DNA of 64,000 nt from Taklimakanibacter deserti (GCA_003574785.1 QORU01000024.1:23228-87227), one strand, 5' to 3'. Positions 28,491 through 36,961 are shown, numbered from the stretch's first letter. Program-made: numbers and translations. The notes: generated by a model not told the origin, from the sequence alone.

Positions 28491-29063
28491 GTGGCCCGGT
28501 TCGCCCGCATCGTCATTCCGGATGTCCCGCATCATGTGGTGCAGCGGGTGCGATCCGGCGTGGTGCTCTTCGCCGATGATGCCGACTATACCGAGTATCG
28601 CGATATCCTCTTGCGCAACCTGCGTGGCGTCGATCTGGTTTCCGCCTGCCTGATGCCGGATCACGTGCATCTGGTCGCCATTCCGCAGGCGGCCGATGCG
28701 CTGGCGCGCATGATGGGCGAGACACGGCGTCTCTACGCCCGCCACAAAGGGCTCGGGCCGCAAGGGCTCTGGCGCGGCAGGTATCAATCCTGTCCGCTGG
28801 ACGAAACGCATGCCAGGGCGGCGCTCGCTTATGTGAGCTTCAATCCGGTACGTGCCGGGCTCGTCGCCGATCCCGGCCAATGGCCGTGGCTGATCGGCGA
28901 AAAGCATCCGGCGCCGCCTGCCGATGAGCGCCATATCGAGGCGATCAGGCGTGCGACACGAACCGGCAGGCCCGCGGGCGCTGCCGATTTCTATGCCCGG
29001 ATCGAATATGAGCTCGGCCGCTCGCTGAAGCCGAAGAAACGTGGCCGCAAGGCGCGCTGGTGA
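28491..29063 (+). CDS. REP-associated tyrosine transposase (RAYT, IS200-like Y1 family)
   Basis: From the GTG at 28491 the product is 190 residues, normal for RAYTs. The HUH metal site is H58-V-H60 in M-P-D-H-V-H-L-V. The candidate nucleophile is Y114 in Y-V-S-F-N-P-V-R-A-G-L-V, and P-H-H-V-V-Q-R opens the protein as usual, though the common G-N-N/R stretch after it is altered (Q-R-V-R-S-G). Such proteins nick single-stranded REP sequences and are normally single-copy and domesticated. No insertion-sequence ends or flanking repeats are seen, but several palindromic repeats occur elsewhere in the window. The gene follows puuE by 7 bp. Confidence 0.85.
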   Translation: MARFARIVIPDVPHHVVQRVRSGVVLFADDADYTEYRDILLRNLRGVDLVSACLMPDHVHLVAIPQAADALARMMGETRRLYARHKGLGPQGLWRGRYQSCPLDETHARAALAYVSFNPVRAGLVADPGQWPWLIGEKHPAPPADERHIEAIRRATRTGRPAGAADFYARIEYELGRSLKPKKRGRKARW

Positions 29064-29067
29064 TCCG

Positions 29068-29562
29068 CTAAAGTTGGATGATCGCGGGCTGCGGCAGCTC
29101 GACTTCCTCGAGGTTGTTGCCCGGACCCTTGCGGTCGACGATCAGGAAGTCACCCTGCTGGTCGAGGACGAGGAGCGGATAGTGCCAGACATTGCGGGCA
29201 TAGTTGATGCCCTGCCGGCCCGTGGCGCGGAAGGCATGGAGCGTGTCGATGGCGGGCGCCGGACCCGCTTCGGCGACGACGATGAGCCAGTCGCGATCCT
29301 GCAAGGGATAGAAGGCCTGGCTGCCGAGCGGATGGCGCTCGACGAAGCCGATCTCGATCGGCAGCGGCCGTGGCCTGCCGTGGAACAGGCTGATGATCGT
29401 CTCGCCGTTCTCGGCACCGGTGTCTATGCGCGCCAGATCGTGAAAGCGTTCGGCATAGCCCTGATTGATCGGATAGTGCTGAGCGCCCGTCATCTCGATG
29501 ACGTCGCCGAAAGGCGCGAAGCCCGCACGGGTGAGCGGTTCGATCTTGAGTCGGCGTGCCAT
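29068..29562 (-). CDS. allA: Ureidoglycolate lyase
   Basis: AllA splits ureidoglycolate to glyoxylate and urea. From the ATG at 29562 it is 164 residues; an in-frame ATG at 29586 adds eight residues, and neither start has a clear ribosome site. Characteristic segments are L-T-R-A-G-F-A-P-F-G-D-V-I, F-V-E-R-H-P-L-G-S-Q-A-F-Y-P-L and Y-A-R-N-V-W-H-Y-P-L-L, the cupin-fold substrate site. It is transcribed against the purine run and ends 4 bp from the RAYT gene. The enzyme that supplies ureidoglycolate from allantoate is not in the window. Confidence 0.93.
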   Translation of the reverse strand: MARRLKIEPLTRAGFAPFGDVIEMTGAQHYPINQGYAERFHDLARIDTGAENGETIISLFHGRPRPLPIEIGFVERHPLGSQAFYPLQDRDWLIVVAEAGPAPAIDTLHAFRATGRQGINYARNVWHYPLLVLDQQGDFLIVDRKGPGNNLEEVELPQPAIIQL

Positions 29563-29943
29563 GGCTGAACGTGAATCATTGGTCATGATATCGCCAAACT
29601 AGCGGTTAACGCTGCGCGAGACTACAAGGGTTCCGCAGACTGTCGTTGCGACAGAACCTTAGGGAAGTGTGATCGACATGCAACGAACATTGCCGCGTCG
29701 CACAAAAATCGACAGCACAAAATATGAGTGATCAAAATCAAGGCACAAGCAAGCTATTGAAATAGTTGAAGCTCAGTCTTGATGTGGCGCAAAAGAGGCA
29801 AACTGACGTAACGATTGCCGCAAAAATGCCGATGGTCCTCGCAGGTTTGTGATGTTATCAAACTAAAGGGTTGGGGAACCGATGAGCGCTAGGGACGGGC
29901 GCCGCGTTGTCATCGTTCACCAATCGAGGGGAAGTTTAGGTAA
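29563..29943. promoter_or_regulatory. AT-rich intergenic region between allA and the polysaccharide-export gene
   Basis: This stretch of about 380 bp has no supported gene and must hold the divergent promoters of allA and the export lipoprotein. It is clearly richer in A and T than the coding DNA from about 29690 on. The one palindrome I see is CTGTCG-TTG-CGACAG at 29640-29654, without a T-run. A short frame starting at 29882 overlaps the export gene and has no support. Confidence 0.5.
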
Positions 29944-31101
29944 ATGCGTTCAAGAGCGTCCGTGGTCGTGCCGGCCATACTGTCTGTTGTCTTGGCCGGT
30001 TGTAATGCACTCCCGAGCGAAGGCCCTCAAAGTAAGCAGATCGAAAAAACCTATCTCGAGAAGAACACGGCGGGTTTCGTTCTCGTCAATGTCAATCGCA
30101 GTGTTGCCGACTATCTGGCGCGTCACCAAGCGTTGAGCTTCGGGGACCGCTTCGGCAAAGGCAAGCCGAACCGCGCCGAATTGATCGGACCGGGTGATGT
30201 GCTCACTGTCACGATCTGGGAAGCCGACCAGACCGGCGTCTTCGCCAGCACGAGCACGGCCGATCGCGGCACCATTCCTGATGTCGAAGTGAGTAGCCGG
30301 GGAACGATTTCGATACCCTATGCCGGCAGCATCAAAGCGGCCGGACGCACGCCGCAGGGCCTCGCGGCCTCGATCGCCAAGGCTCTGTCGAACAAGGCGG
30401 TCGAACCGCAAGTGCATGTGGCGCGCAAGGAGAAAGTGGCTTCCGTCGTCACAGTCTCGGGCGGTGTGGGCAAGCCCGGTCTCTATCCGTTGAGCCTGCG
30501 CGGCGACACGCTCCTCGATGTCATCGCCGGATCGGGCGGAACGTCCGATGCCGCCTATGACACGGTGGTGAGCCTCACCCGGCATGGCGAGATCGCCTCG
30601 TCCTATCTCGATCACGTCCAGGAGACGCCGGCCGACAATATCTACATGCGGCCTGGCGATCTCATCAGCATCGAGAAGATGCCGCGCACCTATTCCGCCT
30701 TCGGCGCGGTGGAACGCAAGGGCAATATCCCGTTCGGAGCCAGCAACCTCAATCTGATCGAGGCGGTCAGCAAGGCGTCGGGCCTCGCCGATATCCGCGC
30801 CGATCCTACCGGCGTCTTCCTCTTCCGCTTCGAGAAGCGCGCCGCCGCGGAACGCTTCTCGTCTCAGCCGATCCAGGTGCAGGGCGACCTTGTGCCGGTG
30901 ATCTATCGGCTCAATCTCAGGGATGCGAACCAGTATTTCTTCGCCCAGGCGATCGCCATGCAGGATCGCGACGTTATTTATGTCGCCGACGCGACGACCG
31001 TGGCCTTGCAGAAGTTCCTGGCGCTCCTGGGTTCGGCGCTATCGCCGCCGGCATCTGCTGTACGGACAGTGAATTCGGTCAACACTCTGCAGGGGAACTG
31101 A
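29944..31101 (+). CDS. Polysaccharide-export outer-membrane lipoprotein (Wza/SLBB type)
   Basis: This 385-residue protein has a lipoprotein signal with lipobox V-L-A-G-C near residues 16-20. The Poly_export domain follows (G-P-G-D-V-L-T-V-T-I-W-E near residues 82-93), then SLBB domains (V-T-V-S-G-G-V-G-K-P-G-L-Y-P and Y-S-A-F-G-A-V-E-R-K-G). It would form the outer-membrane channel for capsule or exopolysaccharide. The usual partners (Wzc-like kinase/copolymerase, glycosyltransferases, flippase) are absent from the window, so it is a solitary copy here. Its final 23 bp overlap the convergent phosphatase gene. Confidence 0.9.
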   Translation: MRSRASVVVPAILSVVLAGCNALPSEGPQSKQIEKTYLEKNTAGFVLVNVNRSVADYLARHQALSFGDRFGKGKPNRAELIGPGDVLTVTIWEADQTGVFASTSTADRGTIPDVEVSSRGTISIPYAGSIKAAGRTPQGLAASIAKALSNKAVEPQVHVARKEKVASVVTVSGGVGKPGLYPLSLRGDTLLDVIAGSGGTSDAAYDTVVSLTRHGEIASSYLDHVQETPADNIYMRPGDLISIEKMPRTYSAFGAVERKGNIPFGASNLNLIEAVSKASGLADIRADPTGVFLFRFEKRAAAERFSSQPIQVQGDLVPVIYRLNLRDANQYFFAQAIAMQDRDVIYVADATTVALQKFLALLGSALSPPASAVRTVNSVNTLQGN

Positions 31102-31882
31102 CTTTGAGCAGGCTTTTGAGCGGCGCATAAAGTCGCGGGGTGGAGGCGAGGACGGCATTGCCTTTGCGGAGGCCGTCCTCGCCCAGAAAATCATTCACGC
31201 TCCCGCCCGCTTCCTTGACGATGCACAAGCCCGCCGCGACGTCCCACACATTGATATGGGCCTCCCAATAGCCGTCGAGCCGGCCGTCCGCCGTCAGAGC
31301 GAGGCCAAGCGCGCCTGAGCCGAGCCGGCTATATTCGCAATGGGCATCGAGCAGGGCCTTGACCGCCTCGGCATGCGGAGCGACCGGACGGCGATAGCTG
31401 AAGCCGATGGCGAGCCGCGCCTCATCGAGCTTCTTCACTTTGCTGACCTCGATCCTGCGGCCGTTGAGCGAGGCCCCGTGGCCCTGGCGGGCGGCGTAGA
31501 GCTCATCGGTGATCGGGTTGTAGATCACGCCGATGGCGAACTCGCCTTGGGCGAGAAGGCCGAGCGAGACGCACCAGAACGGGATGCCGCGCAGGAAATT
31601 GGCGGTGCCGTCGATAGGGTCGATGATCCAGACGGTCTTGGCGTCTTTATTCTGCACGCCGCGCTCTTCGCCGAGGAAACCGTCTTGCGGGAAGAGCCGC
31701 TTGAGCGCGCCGACGATCATGTCCTCGCAGGCGCGGTCGGCCTCGCTCACCAGATCCTGGGTACCCTTGCGCTCGACATCGAGCTCGTGGCGCCTGCGGT
31801 AGTGATCGGCCGCCCGCTCGCCCGCTTCGCGCACGACGGCGAGCGCCGCCCAGTATCTCAACTCGATCTCATTGCTTTCCAA
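31079..31882 (-). CDS. Inositol-monophosphatase-family phosphatase
   Basis: This 267-residue Mg-dependent phosphatase belongs to the IMPase/CysQ superfamily. Metal-site motifs are the Glu in F-L-G-E-E-R, W-I-I-D-P-I-D-G-T-A-N-F, and W-D-V-A-A-G-L-C-I-V-K-E-A-G-G near the C-terminus. Substrate could be inositol phosphate, PAP (3'-phosphoadenosine 5'-phosphate) or a sugar phosphate; the sequence alone does not decide. It diverges from the ferric-type importer across about 133 bp and converges on the export gene with a 23-bp overlap. Confidence 0.9.
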   Translation of the reverse strand: MESNEIELRYWAALAVVREAGERAADHYRRRHELDVERKGTQDLVSEADRACEDMIVGALKRLFPQDGFLGEERGVQNKDAKTVWIIDPIDGTANFLRGIPFWCVSLGLLAQGEFAIGVIYNPITDELYAARQGHGASLNGRRIEVSKVKKLDEARLAIGFSYRRPVAPHAEAVKALLDAHCEYSRLGSGALGLALTADGRLDGYWEAHINVWDVAAGLCIVKEAGGSVNDFLGEDGLRKGNAVLASTPRLYAPLKSLLKVSSPAEC

Positions 31883-32015
31883 AGGCGGCTCCTAGAATTT
31901 TGACTAGCCAAGGCTTTTTGCTTGGTCCAATCTGTCACACAACTGTCATAATTGGTCAAAGGCAGCTTCCTCGGCACCTCAAGAAACGGGCGGGGACGGC
32001 CACAGGGAGGACTCC
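31883..32015. promoter_or_regulatory. Divergent promoter region with inverted-repeat candidates
   Basis: The region between the phosphatase and importer genes contains CCAAG-GCTTTTTG-CTTGG (31908-31925). It also has a looser pair, TTTGAC...CCAA near 31899-31911 with TTGGTCAAA at 31952-31960, plus two TGTCA copies at 31933 and 31944. These could be operator half-sites for a regulator of the importer. I do not see a convincing Fur box. Confidence 0.35.
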
Positions 32016-33047
32016 ATGAGACGATCAGCCAAGGCCCTTATCGCATCATTGGCGGCTTTTGCCGCGCTTGCTTTTTCGGGCTCCGCCCGGGCCGACGGGA
32101 ATCTCACCGTCTATTGCTCCGTGCAGGAGGAATGGTGCCAGCTGATGGTCAATGAGTTCCAGAAGGCGACCGGCATCACCGTCGCCATGACCCGTAAGAG
32201 TTCGGGCGAGACCTATGCGCAGGTCAAGGCCGAGGCTGCCAACCCCAAGGGCGACATCTGGTGGGGCGGCACCGGTGACCCGCATCTGCAGGCCGCCGAA
32301 GAGGGGCTGACCGAAGCCTATGATTCACCCATGCTGGCGAAGCTCCATGAATGGGCGGTCAAGCAGCATGAGACGGCGCAGAAGCGCACCGTCGGCATCT
32401 ATCTGGGCGCGCTCGGCTTCGGCTACAATACCGAGCTTCTCGAGCAGAAGAAGCTCGAGGCGCCGAAATGCTGGGCCGATTTGATCAAGCCGGAATTCAA
32501 AGGCGAGGTGCAGGTCGCCAATCCCAATTCGTCGGGCACCGCCTATACGTTCGTCGCCACCCTGGTGCAGATCATGGGCGAGGATGAAGCCTTTAAATAT
32601 CTGAAGGCGCTCGCCGAGAACATCAATCAATACACCAAGTCGGGTGCAGCACCGGCGCAGGCCGCGGCGCGCGGCGAAACGCTGATCGGCATCGCCTTCC
32701 AGCATGACATCGTGACGCCGACCATCACCTCCAATGCGCCGATAAAGAATGTCTCGCCCTGCGAAGGTACGGGCTTCGAGATCGGCTCGATGAGCATCAT
32801 CAAGGGCGCGCCCAATGGCGAAAATGCCAAGAAATGGTATGACTGGGCGCTGACGCCCGAAGCGCAGAAGCTCGGGGCGCAAGCCAACTCCTATCAGAAT
32901 CCGTCGAACAAGGAGGCGCCAATCCCTGAGCAGGCGCCGAAGATGGCGGATATCAAGCTGATCGAATATGATTTCGCGAAATTCGGCTCATCGGCAGAGC
33001 GCAAGCGCCTGCTTGGCCGCTGGGACAAGGAAATCGGTGCGAAATAG
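32016..33047 (+). CDS. Ferric-type ABC transporter substrate-binding protein
   Basis: This 343-residue periplasmic binding protein has a signal peptide of about 26 residues (S-A-R-A/D). The fold resembles the FbpA/AfuA/PhnS group (N-L-T-V-Y-C-S-V-Q-E-E near residue 30 and a C-terminal P-S-N-K-E-A-P-I-P). Two cysteines close together (C-S-V-Q-E-E-W-C) plus later Cys residues are a feature of this subgroup and may form a disulfide. The ligand could be ferric iron, a phosphonate or another small anion; I would not fix it. Its ATG follows a GGGAGG ribosome site. A perfect hairpin separates it from the permease. Confidence 0.85.
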   Translation: MRRSAKALIASLAAFAALAFSGSARADGNLTVYCSVQEEWCQLMVNEFQKATGITVAMTRKSSGETYAQVKAEAANPKGDIWWGGTGDPHLQAAEEGLTEAYDSPMLAKLHEWAVKQHETAQKRTVGIYLGALGFGYNTELLEQKKLEAPKCWADLIKPEFKGEVQVANPNSSGTAYTFVATLVQIMGEDEAFKYLKALAENINQYTKSGAAPAQAAARGETLIGIAFQHDIVTPTITSNAPIKNVSPCEGTGFEIGSMSIIKGAPNGENAKKWYDWALTPEAQKLGAQANSYQNPSNKEAPIPEQAPKMADIKLIEYDFAKFGSSAERKRLLGRWDKEIGAK

Positions 33048-33060
33048 CTGAAGCGTGGGC

Positions 33061-33081
33061 CTGTCAGTGCCGCACTGACAG
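33061..33081 (+). terminator. Hairpin between the binding-protein and permease genes
   Basis: A perfect 9-bp inverted repeat (CTGTCAGTG / CACTGACAG) with a CCG loop starts 14 bp after the binding-protein stop. No T-run follows, so it probably stabilises the upstream message or partly attenuates read-through into the permease gene, giving more binding protein than channel. Confidence 0.6.
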
Positions 33082-33096
33082 ACCCGCTTGCTCGCC

Positions 33097-35277
33097 ATGA
33101 TCGCGCTCAGCCGGCAGTCGCATTACATCCTCCTCGCCCTGATCGCCACTGGCCTCGGCTTCGTGGCGCTCCCTTGGTATGGCATCCCTTCAGGTTTCTG
33201 GAGCTTCTCCTGGTTGAGCGCTCCTCTCGAGAGCGCCCATGCGTCGGGCCTGATGCAGGCCATTCTCCATGGTCGCTTCTGGCTCTGGCCTCTGCCGGTC
33301 CTGCTGGTCGTCAGCTTGATTGAAATCCTGCGCAGGGACGGGCCGCGGGCTAAGCTCATCGCCTGGTGCGGTGGTCTCGGATTGGGCGCTTTGCTGCTGC
33401 AGGGTTTCGCGATCGGGCTCAAGGGATGGAATTTCACCGGCCTCGAAAGCCATTTCGGTCCCGTCGCGCCCCAGATCGGCATGGGTGGCGGCGCTTTCCT
33501 GACCGGCACCGGCTTTCTGCTTCTCTTCTCCGCCGGCCTCGCACTCAAGGGCTTTATGCGCGGGGATGTCTTCCTCGTTTCCTCTATCGCCGTCGTGGTC
33601 GCGGCGATCGGCCTCTTCGTCTTTTTCCCCGTGGCCCTCATCCTCATCGAGGCGGCCTTGTCGGCTGAAGGCGGCTATTCGATCGCAGCATTTGCCGAAA
33701 GGCTGTTTTCGGCCGATGTCTGGAATGTCGCCTGGAACAGCCTCAATCTGGCGATCGCCGTCGGCCTCGCCACCACCTTGCTGGGCCTCGGCTTCGCGCT
33801 GCTCCACAAGCGCACGGATTTCCGCGCCAAGGGCCTTTTACGCCTGTTGGCCATCCTGCCGATCATCACGCCGCCTTTCGTCATCGGTCTCGGCATCATC
33901 CTGCTCTTCGGCCGCAACGGCATGGCGACATGGCTGATGAGCGAGTTTCTCGGCGTCCCGCCCAGCCGCTGGATCTATGGCTTTTTCGGCCTCCTGCTGG
34001 TGCAGACGCTCGCCTTCACGCCCATTGCCTATCTGGTGCTGATCGGTGTCGTCGAGGGCATAAGTCCGTCCATGGAGGAGGCGGCACAGACCTTGCGCGC
34101 AAACCGCTGGCGGACCTTCTCGACAGTGACCTGGCCGTTGATGCGGCCGGGCCTCGCCAATGCCTTCCTGATCGGTTTCGTCGAAAGCCTCGCCGATTTC
34201 GGCAATCCTTTAGTGCTCGGCGGCAATTTCGACGTGCTGGCGACCGACATCTTTTTCGCCATCGTCGGATCGCAGAACGATCCGGGCCGCGCTTCCGCCC
34301 TCTCCATAGTGCTTCTGTTCCTTACTTTGTCGGCTTTCGTGCTGCAGCGGCAATGGATCGGCAAGAGGATCTACACGACCATATCGGGCAAGGGCGATTC
34401 AGGCGTGCCGGCGCGGCTGCCGGACGGCCTGCGGCGGCTCATCTATTGGACGACGATGCCCTGGCTTGCCTTCACTATCATCCTCTATGGCATCATACTC
34501 ATCGGCGGCTTCGTGAAGTCGCTCGGCATCGATAACACGCCGACGCTGCAGCATTATATCACCGCTTTCGGTATCGATTGGACCGAGCATGGCCTCATGT
34601 GGAGCGGCAGGGCGTGGCCTTCCTTCTTCACCACGATCGAACTCGCCGCCATCGCAGCACCTTTGACGGCGGCGATCGGGCTGCTCACCGCCTATTTGCT
34701 CAACCGCCAGCGCTTCATCGGCCAGTCGGCTTTCGAATTCATCACCATGCTGAGCTTCGCCATTCCGGGCACGGTGATCGGCGTCAGCTACATTCTCGCC
34801 TTCAATGTGCCGCCGATCGAGCTCACCGGGACCGGCCTGATCCTCGTCATCTGCTTCGTCTTCCGCAACATGCCGGTGTCGATCAGGGCAGGGCTCGCCG
34901 CCATGGCGCAGATCGACAAGAGCCTCGATGAGTGCTCGCTGATGCTGCGCCATGGCAGCTTAGCCACGATCCGGCGCGTGGTGCTGCCGCTTCTGCGCCC
35001 CGCCATCGTCGCCTCGCTCGTCTATGCTTTCGTGCGCGCCATCACCTCGGTCAGTGCCGTCATCTTCCTGGTCAGCGCCCAGTACAATCTCGCCACCGCT
35101 TATATTGTGGGGCGTGTCGAGGTCTCGGATTTCGGCGTCGCCATCGCCTATAGCTCGGTGCTGATCCTGTTCATGCTGCTGACGATCGGGCTGATCCAAC
35201 TGGGAGTCGGCGAGCAGCGCCGCGCGGGGCGACGCATGGCGCCGGCGGCTCTCGGAATAGGAAGGGGGACGACATGA
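33097..35277 (+). CDS. Ferric-type ABC transporter permease (two fused permease domains)
   Basis: This protein of about 726 residues has roughly twelve hydrophobic segments in two halves, each with an inner-membrane permease (EAA) loop: E-G-I-S-P-S-M-E-E-A-A-Q-T-L in the first half and A-Q-I-D-K-S-L-D-E-C-S-L-M-L in the second. This is the FbpB/SfuB architecture, although longer than usual because of extra N-terminal helices (residues 1-175). The ATG at 33097 or the TTG at 33088 may be the start; neither has a clear ribosome site. The stop overlaps the ATPase start (ATGA). Confidence 0.9.
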   Translation: MIALSRQSHYILLALIATGLGFVALPWYGIPSGFWSFSWLSAPLESAHASGLMQAILHGRFWLWPLPVLLVVSLIEILRRDGPRAKLIAWCGGLGLGALLLQGFAIGLKGWNFTGLESHFGPVAPQIGMGGGAFLTGTGFLLLFSAGLALKGFMRGDVFLVSSIAVVVAAIGLFVFFPVALILIEAALSAEGGYSIAAFAERLFSADVWNVAWNSLNLAIAVGLATTLLGLGFALLHKRTDFRAKGLLRLLAILPIITPPFVIGLGIILLFGRNGMATWLMSEFLGVPPSRWIYGFFGLLLVQTLAFTPIAYLVLIGVVEGISPSMEEAAQTLRANRWRTFSTVTWPLMRPGLANAFLIGFVESLADFGNPLVLGGNFDVLATDIFFAIVGSQNDPGRASALSIVLLFLTLSAFVLQRQWIGKRIYTTISGKGDSGVPARLPDGLRRLIYWTTMPWLAFTIILYGIILIGGFVKSLGIDNTPTLQHYITAFGIDWTEHGLMWSGRAWPSFFTTIELAAIAAPLTAAIGLLTAYLLNRQRFIGQSAFEFITMLSFAIPGTVIGVSYILAFNVPPIELTGTGLILVICFVFRNMPVSIRAGLAAMAQIDKSLDECSLMLRHGSLATIRRVVLPLLRPAIVASLVYAFVRAITSVSAVIFLVSAQYNLATAYIVGRVEVSDFGVAIAYSSVLILFMLLTIGLIQLGVGEQRRAGRRMAPAALGIGRGTT

Positions 35278-36341
35278 GCATCGAAGGCCGCTCGGCGGCG
35301 GTCAGGCTCCAATCCGTGAGCAAGGCGTTCGGCGCCGTGACGGCGGTCGCTGATATCGATCTTGTCATCGAGCCGGGCACGCTGGTGACGCTGCTCGGGC
35401 CCTCGGGCTGCGGCAAGACGACGACCTTGCGCATGATCGCCGGCCTCGAAATGCCGAGCGCCGGCAAAGTCCTCATCGGCGACAAGGACGTGACCTTGCT
35501 GCCGCCCAATGAACGCGATGTCAGCATGGTGTTCCAGTCCTATGCGCTCTTCCCGCATATGACGGTGATGGAGAACGTCTCTTACGGCCTCAGCCAGTCG
35601 AACCTGTCGCGCGCCGCGCAGCGCGCCAAGGCGCAGGAAGGCCTCGCCCTCGTCGGCCTCAGCGGTTATGACGACCGTTTGCCGTCCGAGCTCTCGGGTG
35701 GCCAGCAGCAGCGCGTCGCCGTGGCACGCGCGCTCGTGCTCGAGCCGCAGGTTCTCCTCTTCGACGAGCCCCTGTCCAATCTCGACGCCAAGCTACGCCG
35801 CAAGATGCGCGAGGATATTCGCGAGATCCAGCTCAAGCTCGGCCTCACCTCGGTCTATGTGACTCATGATCAGGAAGAAGCGCTTGCCGTTTCCGACAGA
35901 ATTGTCGTGATGAACAAGGGACGGATCGCGCAAGCGGGCACGCCGGCCGATCTTTATGAGCGGCCGGCCGACGCCTTCGTCGCCGATTTCATCGGCAGCG
36001 CCAATCTCGTCCCCGGCGAGATATTGGCACGCGACAAAAAGAAGAGGACGGTGACGGTCGGCCTCGGCAACTCGAAGCTGGTTCTGTCGGACAATGGCGT
36101 GGAAGGCGACAAGGTGTTCCTGGTCATCCGGCCAAGCGGCGTGACGCTCGATGGGAAAGAGGGCGATCTTCCGGCACGGGTTGAGCGCGCCACCTATTTG
36201 GGATCGCATTGGGAATATACGATAGATCTCGCCGGGCAGCCGCTCTTCGTCACTCAGCCGATCGGCAAGCAATTTGCCGCCGGTGATCGCATCCATATCG
36301 ACCTGGATACCGGCCAACTCGCGATGGTTGCCCGCCAGTGA
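35274..36341 (+). CDS. Ferric/polyamine-type ABC transporter ATP-binding protein
   Basis: This 355-residue ATPase has Walker A G-P-S-G-C-G-K-T-T, signature L-S-G-G-Q-Q-Q-R-V-A, Walker B V-L-L-F-D-E-P-L-S-N-L-D and a switch His in Y-V-T-H-D-Q-E-E-A. A C-terminal TOBE regulatory domain covers about residues 275-355 (F-L-V-I-R-P-S-G-V). It belongs to the FbpC/PotA/UgpC group. It completes the three-gene importer 32016-36341 and is coupled to the permease by an ATGA overlap. Confidence 0.92.
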   Translation: MSIEGRSAAVRLQSVSKAFGAVTAVADIDLVIEPGTLVTLLGPSGCGKTTTLRMIAGLEMPSAGKVLIGDKDVTLLPPNERDVSMVFQSYALFPHMTVMENVSYGLSQSNLSRAAQRAKAQEGLALVGLSGYDDRLPSELSGGQQQRVAVARALVLEPQVLLFDEPLSNLDAKLRRKMREDIREIQLKLGLTSVYVTHDQEEALAVSDRIVVMNKGRIAQAGTPADLYERPADAFVADFIGSANLVPGEILARDKKKRTVTVGLGNSKLVLSDNGVEGDKVFLVIRPSGVTLDGKEGDLPARVERATYLGSHWEYTIDLAGQPLFVTQPIGKQFAAGDRIHIDLDTGQLAMVARQ

Positions 36342-36376
36342 TGGCGGATCTGCCCTCGCTTCAGTAGACTGGAGTC

Positions 36377-36961
36377 ATGATCATCCATCTCAATGGCTGG
36401 CCAGGCGTGGGCAAGAAGACCATCGGCCAGATCGTGGCGTCGAGGCTCGGCGCCCGTTTCGTCCACAATCACCTTCTGCATGATGTGGCGATCGCCTGCC
36501 ATGGATTGACCGACCCCGCGCGCTGGACGCTCTATGAGCAGCTACGTCGGGCAGCCTATGCAGCTTTGCGCGCGCGGCCGCGTGATGAGGTCTTCGTGAT
36601 GACCAACGCGCTCTGCACGAATTCGGATCGTGAACGCGGGGCCTGGAATCATGTGGTCGACCTGGCCGTCGACCGTAAGGTTCCGCTCATTCCCATTGTC
36701 CTGGAGGCGGCGTTCGCGGAAAATGCGCGGCGACTGCAGGACAGTCAGCGTACCGGCCGCAAGATGACCGATCCCCGCCTGCTTCAAGAGTTCATGGCGG
36801 CCGATACCATACAGAAGCCGGACATGACGGAGTTACTCGTGCTCGATGTGACGAGGCTCTTGCCGGATGAGGCAGCAGAGACGATCTTGCAACATATTTC
36901 CGCTTTGACGGCTGAAGGCAAGCTCCGCACGGCAACGCCCACCGCCTCCCGGTTGCGGTAG
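36377..36961 (+). CDS. P-loop kinase-like protein of unknown substrate
   Basis: This 194-residue protein opens with a P-loop (I-I-H-L-N-G-W-P-G-V-G-K-K-T) at residues 2-15, then R-L-G-A-R-F-V-H-N-H-L-L and a lid-like basic segment (R-T-G-R-K-M-T-D-P). The layout recalls shikimate-kinase/gluconate-kinase-like or chloramphenicol-phosphotransferase-like small-molecule kinases, but the second Lys in G-K-K-T replaces the usual Ser/Thr and no substrate motif is obvious. It lies 35 bp after the importer ATPase and 1 bp from the convergent adenine deaminase. Confidence 0.7.
   Translation: MIIHLNGWPGVGKKTIGQIVASRLGARFVHNHLLHDVAIACHGLTDPARWTLYEQLRRAAYAALRARPRDEVFVMTNALCTNSDRERGAWNHVVDLAVDRKVPLIPIVLEAAFAENARRLQDSQRTGRKMTDPRLLQEFMAADTIQKPDMTELLVLDVTRLLPDEAAETILQHISALTAEGKLRTATPTASRLR

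Noticed and set aside
28483..29067. The RAYT gene as a recently inserted insertion sequence
   Set aside because: No terminal inverted repeats, target duplication or flanking palindromes were seen, and the genes on both sides are intact.
31883..32015. Fur box in front of the ferric-type importer
   Set aside because: Inverted repeats are present but do not match the GATAATGATAATCATTATC pattern or a clear Irr/RirA-type box.
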